Assembly: GCA_012269655.1 (NCBI GenBank)
Contig: JAAXJV010000085.1
Location: forward strand, 1 to 6,693
Source of the DNA: Pseudomonadales bacterium
GTDB lineage: Bacteria > Pseudomonadota > Gammaproteobacteria > Pseudomonadales > Litorivicinaceae
Direction: 5' to 3'
DNA: 6,693 bases
How positions within the stretch are numbered: position 1 is the stretch's first letter; every line of letters begins with the position of its first letter. The notes beneath the pieces are model-generated. The model did not search any database, was not told the DNA's origin, and saw nothing but the letters and a program-made list of their open reading frames with translations. Shown here in pieces: positions 1 through 5,666 of the stretch. The position numbers were made by a program, and so were the translations under genes.

Positions 1-459
1 TCGGTATTGGATCAGATCGCGGACCGTCTAACGCTCATGCCTGGCGCGCCGGCATTGATGGCAGAACTTCGAGACGCCGAAGCTCGAACGGTGCTGGTCA
101 GCGGAGGATTTACCTTCTTTGCTAAAAAGGTCGCGGGCCAGTTGGGCATGGATGAATTCCACGCCAACCCGCTGGAGCAGCAAGAGGGTGTGTTGACCGG
201 TGAGGTGCATAGTCAGATTCTGGACGCGACACGTAAGGCTGAAATCTTGAGTGATGTCGCCCAGTCGTTGGGTTTGGATCGTTCGCAGATTATGGCTACC
301 GGCGACGGCGCGAACGACTTGAAAATGATCGCGCTGGCAGACAAGGGGGTGGCCTACCATGCCAAACCCAAGGTCCAAGAAGCGGCGCCTTTGGCGGTTC
401 GGAACCTCGATTTGTCGGCCTTGGTTTGGTTGGTTCGCTGGAGTCAGGCGCTCGCTTAG
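1..459 (+). CDS. serB: Phosphoserine phosphatase SerB, 3' part (5' end outside window)
   Basis: The product dephosphorylates L-phosphoserine to L-serine, the last step of serine biosynthesis in the cytoplasm. The reading frame is open from base 1, so the gene starts upstream; 152 residues are visible, against about 320 for full-length E. coli SerB. The visible part is the HAD-family catalytic core: the LMPG segment (visible residues 12-15), motif II SGGFTFF (34-40, with Ser and Gly-Gly contacting phosphate), the motif III lysine in TRKAE (Lys79) and motif IV GDGANDLKM (101-109, with the Mg-binding aspartates), followed by the family-typical AYHAKPKV (118-125). The motif I DxDxT aspartates and any N-terminal ACT-like domains lie outside the window. 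The stop codon TAG (457-459) overlaps the stop codon of the convergent FimX-like gene. A TTG at 7-9 would be an internal codon, not a start. The assignment is very secure. Confidence 0.97.
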   Translation, partial: SVLDQIADRLTLMPGAPALMAELRDAEARTVLVSGGFTFFAKKVAGQLGMDEFHANPLEQQEGVLTGEVHSQILDATRKAEILSDVAQSLGLDRSQIMATGDGANDLKMIALADKGVAYHAKPKVQEAAPLAVRNLDLSALVWLVRWSQALA

Positions 460-2414
460 ATTTCAGTAGCAAACTCAAAGCACATTTCTGGCGCTGGGGG
501 CTGTAGGTAGTTCCCTTGCATTAAATCTGCCTTGGCTTGGTAAAGCGCGGCCATGGCAGATCCGTCCTCAATCATCGGCACAATAATATGGGTGCCGGTT
601 TCTCGAATCTGCTCGCATAGCTCTATTAGCTCGGTTTGTTGGTCGGTTCGATGCTTTAATTCGGCGACAAAGGAGGGGTCGAGCTTGACCCAGTCAAAAC
701 CGCATTTTTCGATTAACTCGGCCGGCTTGGGAAGATTGCCGAACTGTGCACAACAGACCTGATAGCCGAGGTTTTGTAGAGCTTTGATATGCTCGGCGGC
801 CTGCTCGCTATCCAACGCTACGTCGGTTTCCCTGACTTGCCATACCACCGCGTGCTTGGGATCAATCGAGGGGGTTAGCTGTTCCACCCAGTCGATCAGA
901 TCCTCGCGTTGCAAACTGGCTAACGTGAGATTGATCATCAGGCGTGTGGCGGGAAAGTCTTGCTGATGACGGGCCAGGGCCTCTAGGCTTCGTTGCACCA
1001 CCTGCTCATCCAATAGTTGGCCCAAATCGACACGGCCTGCGTCGCGGATGAAATCTCTTGCGCGGATCGCTTGCCCATCAGCATCCTTAAGCTGGGTCAA
1101 AACCTCGTAATATTCGCCTTCGATTGCAGACAGCGCGACCAGCGGCTGAAACAGCAATTCGCACCGATCGGCCTTCAGCGCCTCCTCCAGTGTTTCGATA
1201 GGATCCGGAGCACCGGCCGGGATCGCCCCGCTTGACTGAACTTCGATTTCCCCGGGATTAAGTCGGCCGGCTAGATCGTAACTCTGTTGAAGGATGGCCG
1301 TGACATCCTGATCTTCTGGCTGAATTTCGGTCACCGCGAGTGCCGCCTCGACCATGGGCAGGGATTGCGCCAGCGGGGCGGCTTGGAGGGACTGAATTAA
1401 CTGCTGACCCTGCGTTTGAGCTGAGGCCGGTTCGCTGGCAACACTCACCAAAAAGGTATGGTCATTAATGGGTTCTGGCGGTTGCTCGAACTGTTGCGCC
1501 ATTTTTGCTTGGACCAGGCCCATCAATTCTGCGAAATCTACTAGCGATAAAGCATGACGTAGTGACGCGACGCTTTTAACTTCGACTACCACTAAACACT
1601 GCGCTTGGCCTTGTTCGAGCCGGCTTTGTAGCGCATCGATGGTGCGCTGAATTCCGCCATCGGACACCCGGTCATTCACGCTGACAGCGGCTTTGGTGCT
1701 GGGGGCCGTCAAGGTCGCCATTAAGCACTCGCGACCTGCATGTGTGGCCGGCTCGACGCGCAAAATCCGTGGCAGTTGGTTGTACACAATTTGGGCTTCA
1801 ACCCCGTCCCCCAGTTGTGCCCGGGTTACCAGTCCCTGAAAGTCGCCCCGCAGTTGCTCGGGCAAGGCTTCGATCCAGGGCTGATTGACTAGACTGTCGG
1901 TGCTGGCGCCCAGCCAGTGCGCCCATCCGTCTGAAACCGACAAGAAATGCGTGTCGCTGAGATACGCCAGCGCCATGGAACTGCGCTTTAGGAGCAAGTT
2001 TAGGCGCGCCTCGTGTTCGCTTTTCAAGGCAGTGTTGCGGCGAGCCTGAGTGAGGAGCTCACGTTGTTTCAGGGCCCTGAGTGTAAGCGGCACCATGGCT
2101 GCCATCTGGGCATGTGGCATCACGCTGGTGGCGCCGTTGCCTAACCAGCTGGCTGCTTGATGCGCGGTGGCGTCGGTAAAGATTAATAGGATGATATTGC
2201 GCGATTCACACAATCGAACCAGATCCATGTGCGGCGGCACCGAGCAAACCACCAGATCAGCGCCGGGGTCTTGGATCAGGCCGATGGCCTGTTCGCAATC
2301 GTTGACCCACTTCGAGCGCAGCGACAGCTCTTTGTCGCGCAACAATCCCATCCACACCCGAGCCTCGGATTCAATTTCCGATATGGCCACCAGATGGACG
2401 GGTTGATCACTCAT
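456..2414 (-). CDS. fimX: FimX-like cyclic-di-GMP effector (REC-like, PAS, degenerate GGDEF and EAL)
   Basis: This is a 652-residue cytoplasmic protein without signal peptide or membrane segment. Domains in order: receiver-like (about 1-115), helical linker (115-142), PAS-like (about 143-235), GGDEF-like (about 250-395) and EAL-like (about 405-640). Every active site is degenerate. The receiver has Ser58 where the phospho-accepting Asp is expected. The GGDEF signature reads NDHTF (317-321). EAL reads EVL (437-439), the catalytic DDFG reads AQFG (556-559) and AEGVE reads VPMIE (612-616). Elements that hold the domain together remain: QPL (423-425), Asn495, Glu529, KLD (577-579) and QGNYL (633-637). 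Loss of synthesis and hydrolysis residues with a retained EAL fold matches FimX of Pseudomonas, which binds cyclic di-GMP and controls type IV pilus assembly and twitching; Pseudomonas FimX is about 690 residues and, as I recall, also lies beside serB. The ATG start is preceded by a close GGTGGGG. Cyclic-di-GMP binding and a pilus role are inferred; another degenerate GGDEF-EAL regulator is possible. Confidence 0.82.
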   Translation of the reverse strand: MSDQPVHLVAISEIESEARVWMGLLRDKELSLRSKWVNDCEQAIGLIQDPGADLVVCSVPPHMDLVRLCESRNIILLIFTDATAHQAASWLGNGATSVMPHAQMAAMVPLTLRALKQRELLTQARRNTALKSEHEARLNLLLKRSSMALAYLSDTHFLSVSDGWAHWLGASTDSLVNQPWIEALPEQLRGDFQGLVTRAQLGDGVEAQIVYNQLPRILRVEPATHAGRECLMATLTAPSTKAAVSVNDRVSDGGIQRTIDALQSRLEQGQAQCLVVVEVKSVASLRHALSLVDFAELMGLVQAKMAQQFEQPPEPINDHTFLVSVASEPASAQTQGQQLIQSLQAAPLAQSLPMVEAALAVTEIQPEDQDVTAILQQSYDLAGRLNPGEIEVQSSGAIPAGAPDPIETLEEALKADRCELLFQPLVALSAIEGEYYEVLTQLKDADGQAIRARDFIRDAGRVDLGQLLDEQVVQRSLEALARHQQDFPATRLMINLTLASLQREDLIDWVEQLTPSIDPKHAVVWQVRETDVALDSEQAAEHIKALQNLGYQVCCAQFGNLPKPAELIEKCGFDWVKLDPSFVAELKHRTDQQTELIELCEQIRETGTHIIVPMIEDGSAMAALYQAKADLMQGNYLQPPAPEMCFEFATEI

Positions 2415-2438
2415 GCCCCACCGTTTGTAACTGCATCA

Positions 2439-2462
2439 CAGGTAAAGAGTGTCGCAGGTAAA
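2439..2462. repeat. Pair of 8-bp direct repeats in the divergent fimX/efp control region
   Basis: CAGGTAAA occurs at 2439-2446 and again at 2455-2462, a start-to-start distance of 16 bp, with partial similarity continuing into the flanks. It lies 25-48 bp upstream of the fimX-like start and upstream of the candidate efp -10 box. Two copies spaced about one and a half helical turns apart could be a regulator binding site, but no known operator is recognised. Confidence 0.4.
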
Positions 2463-2473
2463 AGTTCTGCAAT

Positions 2474-2523
2474 ATGTGCGCAAGGCCACAGGAAGCGATA
2501 GAATGTGCGCCAAAATCACAGCA
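2474..2523. repeat. Imperfect tandem duplication of about 20 bp upstream of efp
   Basis: ATGTGCGC occurs at 2474-2481 and 2503-2510. The similarity continues in both copies with a one-base gap: AAGGCCACAGGA after the first and CAAAATCACAGCA after the second. The two copies, 2474-2493 and 2503-2523, flank the candidate -10 box of efp. The second copy runs into the efp ribosome binding site. This may be a local duplication or a paired operator; which of these is unknown. Confidence 0.45.
2499..2504 (+). promoter_or_regulatory. Candidate -10 box for efp
   Basis: TAGAAT matches five of six bases of the sigma-70 -10 consensus and ends 29 bases before the efp start. No convincing -35 hexamer lies 16-18 bp upstream, so this promoter may need an activator or may not be the main one. 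Confidence 0.35.
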
Positions 2524-2533
2524 GGATTGCGAA

Positions 2534-3100
2534 ATGGCTAATTATTCGACGAACGAATTCAAACAAGGACTCAAAGTACTGCTTGAGGGCGATCCTTGCT
2601 CCATCGTTGAAAACGAGTTTGTAAAGCCCGGTAAGGGTCAGGCGTTCAACCGCGTCAAACTGAAGAACCTGATGACCGGTCGGGTTTGGGAGCGTACCTT
2701 TAAGTCAGGTGAAAGCCTGGAGGGCGCAGACGTGATGGATACTGATATGGAGTATCTGTACAACGATGGCGAGTTTTGGCACTTCATGGCCACTGATGGC
2801 AGCTTCGAACAGCATGCTGCGGATGCCAAGGCGGTCGGTGACACCGTTAAGTGGCTTAAAGAGCAAGAAAGCTATGTGGTCACCCTATTTAACGGGGCTC
2901 CGATCGCGATCACGCCGCCCAACCACATCGACTTGCTGGTTGCTCAGACGGACCCGGGCCTGAAAGGCGATACGGCGCAGGGCGGATCTAAGCCTGCGAC
3001 CATGGCGTCGGGCGCAGTCGTTCAGGTGCCTTTGTTCATCGAAGAAGGCGAGACCCTGAAGATTGACACCCGCACAGGTAAATACATCAGCCGCGCTTGA
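2534..3100 (+). CDS. efp: Translation elongation factor P
   Basis: EF-P binds between the ribosomal P and E sites and relieves stalling at consecutive prolines. The 188-residue length equals that of E. coli EF-P and the sequence aligns without gaps at the start. The N-terminal KOW-like domain (about 1-65) carries the loop [11 protein letters not shown], with Lys34 (codon 2633-2635), the residue that receives beta-lysine in E. coli. Two OB-fold domains follow (about 66-128 and 129-188), with family segments [22 protein letters not shown], a KPAT block and the terminal TGKYISR. The start chosen is ATG 2534, because MANYS aligns with the family N-terminus and AGGA (2523-2526) sits seven bases upstream. 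An in-frame ATG at 2474 would add 20 unconserved residues and is rejected. The stop overlaps the start of epmA, the gene for its modifying enzyme. The KPGKG loop and the neighbour both point to the beta-lysine type of EF-P rather than the rhamnosylated type. Confidence 0.98.
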   Translation: MANYSTNEFKQGLKVLLEGDPCSIVENEFVKPGKGQAFNRVKLKNLMTGRVWERTFKSGESLEGADVMDTDMEYLYNDGEFWHFMATDGSFEQHAADAKAVGDTVKWLKEQESYVVTLFNGAPIAITPPNHIDLLVAQTDPGLKGDTAQGGSKPATMASGAVVQVPLFIEEGETLKIDTRTGKYISRA

Positions 3101-4014
3101 TGGATTTATCCGAGCGCATTGCGCTGCAGGCACGCACAAAGGCCCAAATACGGGCCTTTTTTGATGCGCGAAACGTGACCGAGGTGACGGTGCCGTCGGT
3201 GATGCCGGCGCCGGTCACGGATCCCTATATTGAGGTGCCGCGGGCAATAGGGCCCGATGGCGCGCATTTGGGTTATCTGCAAAGCTCGCCGGAATACGCC
3301 ATGAAGCGCCTGCTCGCTCAAGGCAGTGGCGACATTTTCACCATCACGCCCGCGTGGCGAATCGACGAAGTCGGTCCCCGACATCGCACGGAATTTACTC
3401 TGCTCGAGTATTACCGTGTGGGGTTCACGGGTGCGCAATTGCGCGATGAAGTCAGCCAGTTGATGCAGACGTTGCTGGATTGCCCCAGCGCTACACAAAT
3501 CAGCTATCGAGATGCGTTTATTCGCGAGCTGGGTTGGTGTCCTTTTGAAGCCGCCGATGCTGTGGTATTTGAGACCCTGCGTCAGCAACTCAATTACACC
3601 GGCGAGATTTCGCGAACCGGTGCCCTGCAATGGTTGTGTGCCTGTTGTGTTGAGCCACAGCTAGGTCATCAGGCGCCCTGTTTTTTGACGCATTACCCGG
3701 CAGAGCAGGCGGCGCTTGCCCGTCATCTGGAGCATCAAGGCCAGGCCTGCGCAGACCGGTTTGAGCTTTTTTATCGCGGCGTTGAGCTGGGCAATGGTTA
3801 TTGGGAGTTGACCGACCCAGATGAACAGCGTGCTCGATTTGAGGCCGATCTGGCCCAGCGTGCTTTGGAAGGCTCGCCTCAGGTTCCGATTGATGAAGCC
3901 CTATTGACCAGCCTGGTGGAGTTGCCGGAGTGCTCGGGTATTGCACTGGGACTCGATCGCATTTGGATGCTGGCTGCTGAGGCGGATGAGCTGTCCCAGG
4001 TGAGCTTGTTCTAG
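3100..4014 (+). CDS. epmA: EF-P beta-lysine ligase EpmA (PoxA/GenX/YjeA)
   Basis: EpmA is a paralogue of the class II lysyl-tRNA synthetase catalytic core without the tRNA anticodon domain. It activates (R)-beta-lysine with ATP and attaches it to Lys34 of EF-P. The 304 residues compare with 325 in E. coli; both ends are shorter. Visible family features are SSPEYAMKRL (62-71), the motif 2 region WRIDEVG then EFTLLEYYR (86-106, with Arg87), VEPQLG (184-189), YRGVELGNGYWELTD (225-239, with Glu229, Asn232 and Glu236 of the amino-acid pocket) and motif 3 SGIALGLDR (279-287, with Arg287). Ala282 replaces the glycine of true lysyl-tRNA synthetases, as in E. coli EpmA. HRTEF replaces the usual HNPEF in motif 2, a mild oddity. 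ATG 3100 is chosen because it forms TGATG with the efp stop, implying translational coupling. An intrinsic-terminator structure lies in codons 13-21, and the rpsF promoter overlaps the 3' end. EpmB, which makes beta-lysine, is not in this window. Confidence 0.96.
   Translation: MDLSERIALQARTKAQIRAFFDARNVTEVTVPSVMPAPVTDPYIEVPRAIGPDGAHLGYLQSSPEYAMKRLLAQGSGDIFTITPAWRIDEVGPRHRTEFTLLEYYRVGFTGAQLRDEVSQLMQTLLDCPSATQISYRDAFIRELGWCPFEAADAVVFETLRQQLNYTGEISRTGALQWLCACCVEPQLGHQAPCFLTHYPAEQAALARHLEHQGQACADRFELFYRGVELGNGYWELTDPDEQRARFEADLAQRALEGSPQVPIDEALLTSLVELPECSGIALGLDRIWMLAAEADELSQVSLF
3138..3162 (+). terminator. Intrinsic-terminator-like hairpin inside the 5' end of epmA
   Basis: AAAGGCCC (3138-3145) can pair with GGGCCTTT (3152-3159) around the six-base loop AAATAC, and six T residues follow directly (3157-3162). 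This is the classical layout of a Rho-independent terminator, located 38 bases downstream of the efp stop codon but within epmA codons 13-21. The F-F residues encoding the T run are expected from the family, but the stem also uses ATA and CGG, codons that are uncommon in this window. It probably ends much of the efp transcript or attenuates epmA. Activity is inferred from shape only. Confidence 0.6.
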
Positions 4015-4035
4015 CCCCCTCAAACACTGTATACT
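4006..4035 (+). promoter_or_regulatory. Probable sigma-70 promoter of the rpsF operon
   Basis: A -35-like TTGTTC (4006-4011) and a -10 box TATACT (4030-4035) are separated by 18 bp. The -35 lies over the last codons of epmA. The -10 is followed by CGCGCGC, a GC-rich discriminator of the kind found at ppGpp/DksA-controlled stable RNA and ribosomal protein promoters. Transcription should start around 4041-4043, giving a leader of about 80 bases before rpsF. Confidence 0.65.
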
Positions 4036-4041
4036 CGCGCG

Positions 4042-4122
4042 CCCCTGAGAAGTCAGGGGGATAAACCACTCCTTGTCTGAGCACATGGTGATGCCAGACT
4101 TAAACCCATAGGGAGACGCGAA
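4042..4122 (+). promoter_or_regulatory. Structured leader of the rpsF mRNA
   Basis: The leader can form a 5' hairpin CCCCTGA/TCAGGGG (4042-4048 with 4053-4059, loop GAAG). It is not followed by a T run, so it is not a terminator. A second hairpin pairs GTCTG (4075-4079) with CAGAC (4095-4099) and continues with GCA/TGC inside. CTCCT (4069-4073) is complementary, with one wobble, to GGGAG (4111-4115) of the rpsF ribosome binding site, so that site could be masked. S6:S18 complexes are known to bind rpsF leaders in many bacteria; I cannot confirm the conserved CCG element of that motif here. Confidence 0.45.
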
Positions 4123-4542
4123 ATGCGACACTATGAAATCGTGTTGATGTTTCATCCTGATCAGTCGGAACAAGTTCCGGCCATGGTTGAGCGTTACACA
4201 AACTCTGTCACCGAAGCCGGTGGCAAAATCCATCGTCAAGAAGATTGGGGTCGTCGTCAGATGGCTTACGCGATCGACGATATCCACAAAGCTCACTACA
4301 TCCTGTTAAACGTTGAAGCGTCTAACGAAGTGATGGACGAGCTGGCCACAACCTTCCGTTTCAACGACGCCATCCTGCGTCACATGATTCTGAAGACCAA
4401 AGAAGCCGTTACTGAACAGAGCCCGATCAAAGCCGCTGAAAGCCGTGCTGAACGTCGTGAATCTCGTCCTGTGGCTGCAGAAGAAACCCCTGAAGCACCG
4501 GCTCAAGAAGCTGCTGCTGAAGAAGCTACCGACAGCGAATAA
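4123..4542 (+). CDS. rpsF: 30S ribosomal protein S6
   Basis: S6 binds the central domain of 16S rRNA in the small subunit platform as a heterodimer with S18. The N-terminus [19 protein letters not shown] and the segments [10 protein letters not shown] and [12 protein letters not shown] are nearly identical to E. coli S6, and [13 protein letters not shown] completes the ferredoxin-like fold (about residues 1-100). Residues 104-139 form a low-complexity tail rich in Ala and Glu that ends in DSE. The E. coli tail is also acidic and is lengthened with glutamates by RimK; whether that happens here is unknown. The gene is 139 residues long, slightly more than the enteric form. Its ribosome binding site is AGGGAG (4110-4115), seven bases before ATG. 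Codon use is strongly biased (GAA, CGT, CTG, GCT), as expected for a highly expressed gene. It is the first gene of the operon with rpsR. Confidence 0.99.
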   Translation: MRHYEIVLMFHPDQSEQVPAMVERYTNSVTEAGGKIHRQEDWGRRQMAYAIDDIHKAHYILLNVEASNEVMDELATTFRFNDAILRHMILKTKEAVTEQSPIKAAESRAERRESRPVAAEETPEAPAQEAAAEEATDSE

Positions 4543-4553
4543 GGAGACTAGAT

Positions 4554-4784
4554 ATGTCACGTTTTTTCCGTCGCCGTAAGTTCTGCAAGTTCACGGAAGA
4601 AGGCATCAAAGAGATCGATTACAAAGACATCGAAACTCTGAAGGCCTACATCACCGAGACTGGCAAAATCGTACCTAGCCGCATCACCGGCACTCGTGCG
4701 AAGTATCAGCGTCAATTGGCTCGTGCGGTAAAGCGCGCGCGTTTCTTGGCTCTGCTGCCTTACTCAGACGCTCACAACCATTGA
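4554..4784 (+). CDS. rpsR: 30S ribosomal protein S18
   Basis: S18 is the partner of S6 in the platform of the 30S subunit, close to the mRNA exit. The 76 residues match E. coli S18 (75) almost throughout: [10 protein letters not shown] at the start, [14 protein letters not shown] in the middle, then [16 protein letters not shown] and [10 protein letters not shown]. There is a single cysteine, so no zinc-binding cluster. A perfect AAGGAG (4541-4546) overlaps the rpsF stop codon and lies seven bases before ATG, so the two proteins should be made in step. The priB gene found between rpsF and rpsR in enterics is absent; the gap is only 11 bases. Two in-phase stops close the gene (TGA then TAG). 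Confidence 0.99.
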   Translation: MSRFFRRRKFCKFTEEGIKEIDYKDIETLKAYITETGKIVPSRITGTRAKYQRQLARAVKRARFLALLPYSDAHNH

Positions 4785-4785
4785 T

Positions 4786-4814
4786 AGCTAGTTAAGAACC
4801 CTATGTTGCTAGCT
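4786..4814 (+). promoter_or_regulatory. Possible hairpin around the DUF2232 start codon
   Basis: AGCTAG (4786-4791) is complementary to CTAGCT (4809-4814), and the 17-base loop between them holds the weak ribosome binding site and the ATG at 4803. It could lower initiation on the membrane protein gene in an otherwise highly translated mRNA. A six-base stem with a long loop is of marginal stability. Confidence 0.25.
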
Positions 4815-5666
4815 CAAGTACGACACAGTGAACAACGCGCAGCATTGCTGGGCTTTGCACTCGGCTTTTTGCCGGTGATGTCGTTTCTTGGTGCTGGAAT
4901 TGCAGCCACCTGGTCGCTTCGGCGTGGGGTGTTGCAGGCCCAGTGGGCGCTAGCAGGCATTATTGCGCCAGGCATTATTTTGGCGTGGCAAGGCGATGCG
5001 ACCAGTTTGATTGGTGGTGTTGCGTTATTGGTATTGGTCCAGGTGTTACGGGCAAATGCCGATTGGTCTCGGGTGTTGCAGGTGCTGGTCGTGTTGGGGG
5101 CGTTGGCCACCTTTGCGATTCAGGCTGCTTTTTCACCCTATCTGGGTCAGTTGGTAGAGATCACCCGCGAAGCGGTCACCGGCTTTGCGGCTGAGTTGGT
5201 TGCTCAAATGCCACCTGCGCAGCTCGATGCTGCGCTGACCCACTTGATTGTGGGCAGTCTTTCAATGGCCACCCTAGGTTGGACATTGTTAGCGCTGTTA
5301 GTGGCTCGCTGGTATCAATCCCGTATTTGGCATCCCGGCGGATTTGCCCAAGAAATCTTGGCCATCCGTCTGAACCCGATGTTTGCGATGGCACTGGTGG
5401 CCATTGTGGTAGCCGGGGGCGCACTGGGAGCCGAGGCGGGGCGTTTTGTGCCGATTTTCTTGCTGCCGTTAATCATCGCCGGTTTGTCGATGATTCATGG
5501 CTTGCTGGTTCGGGCTCAGGCCCCAACGCCAGCACACGTAGCGCCTTATGTCTTGGGCATGGTGTTCTTAAGCTTTGTAGTACCCTTGCTATTGGTTGTG
5601 GCGGTCGCGGACAGTTTTATGAACTTCCGCAAACTCCCTGCTGGTGGCAGTAACGAGGAATCCTAA
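4803..5666 (+). CDS. DUF2232 integral membrane protein of the ribosomal protein operon
   Basis: The 287-residue inner-membrane protein has about seven or eight hydrophobic segments, near residues 13-37, 44-62, 64-82, 90-110, 145-169, 192-212, 215-236 and 247-268. It resembles DUF2232 proteins, which occupy the same place between rpsR and rplI in Pseudomonas and relatives. Family-like features are the ARWYQSRIWHPGGF stretch (168-181) followed by EILAIRLNP, and the terminal DSFMNFRKLP (270-279). No catalytic motif is visible and the molecular function is not known to me; a transporter-like (substrate-binding) role has been suggested for related families but nothing here proves it. It starts 18 bases after rpsR with only a weak AAGAA as ribosome binding site, so it should be translated far less than its neighbours. 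Its stop TAA directly abuts the rplI ATG, and codon use is less biased than in the ribosomal genes. Confidence 0.85.
   Translation: MLLAQVRHSEQRAALLGFALGFLPVMSFLGAGIAATWSLRRGVLQAQWALAGIIAPGIILAWQGDATSLIGGVALLVLVQVLRANADWSRVLQVLVVLGALATFAIQAAFSPYLGQLVEITREAVTGFAAELVAQMPPAQLDAALTHLIVGSLSMATLGWTLLALLVARWYQSRIWHPGGFAQEILAIRLNPMFAMALVAIVVAGGALGAEAGRFVPIFLLPLIIAGLSMIHGLLVRAQAPTPAHVAPYVLGMVFLSFVVPLLLVVAVADSFMNFRKLPAGGSNEES

Noticed and set aside
28..378. 116-residue open frame on the minus strand opposite serB
   Set aside because: It lies fully antisense to a well-conserved enzyme, shows no recognisable domain and is a shadow of serB codon structure.
2474..2533. 20-residue N-terminal extension of EF-P from an in-frame ATG at 2474
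   Set aside because: EF-P proteins begin at the MANY-like start, which has its own AGGA seven bases upstream; the extra residues match nothing in the family and the ATG lies in a repeated DNA element.
3097..3099. TTG start for EpmA one codon before the ATG at 3100
   Set aside because: ATG directly follows in frame, forms the common TGATG overlap and is the stronger start codon.
4042..4060. Hairpin after epmA as an epmA terminator
   Set aside because: The GC stem is followed by ATAAACC and not by a T run, and it lies at the expected 5' end of the rpsF mRNA.
4085..4111. Eight-codon mini-ORF (MVMPDLNP) in the rpsF leader ending inside the ribosome binding site
   Set aside because: No clear ribosome binding site precedes it and an ORF this short is expected by chance. 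It would matter only if ribosome profiling showed initiation there.
3106..4296. Three long minus-strand open frames opposite epmA and the start of rpsF
   Set aside because: Their translations show no family resemblance and the opposite strand holds clearly conserved genes, so they are shadows.
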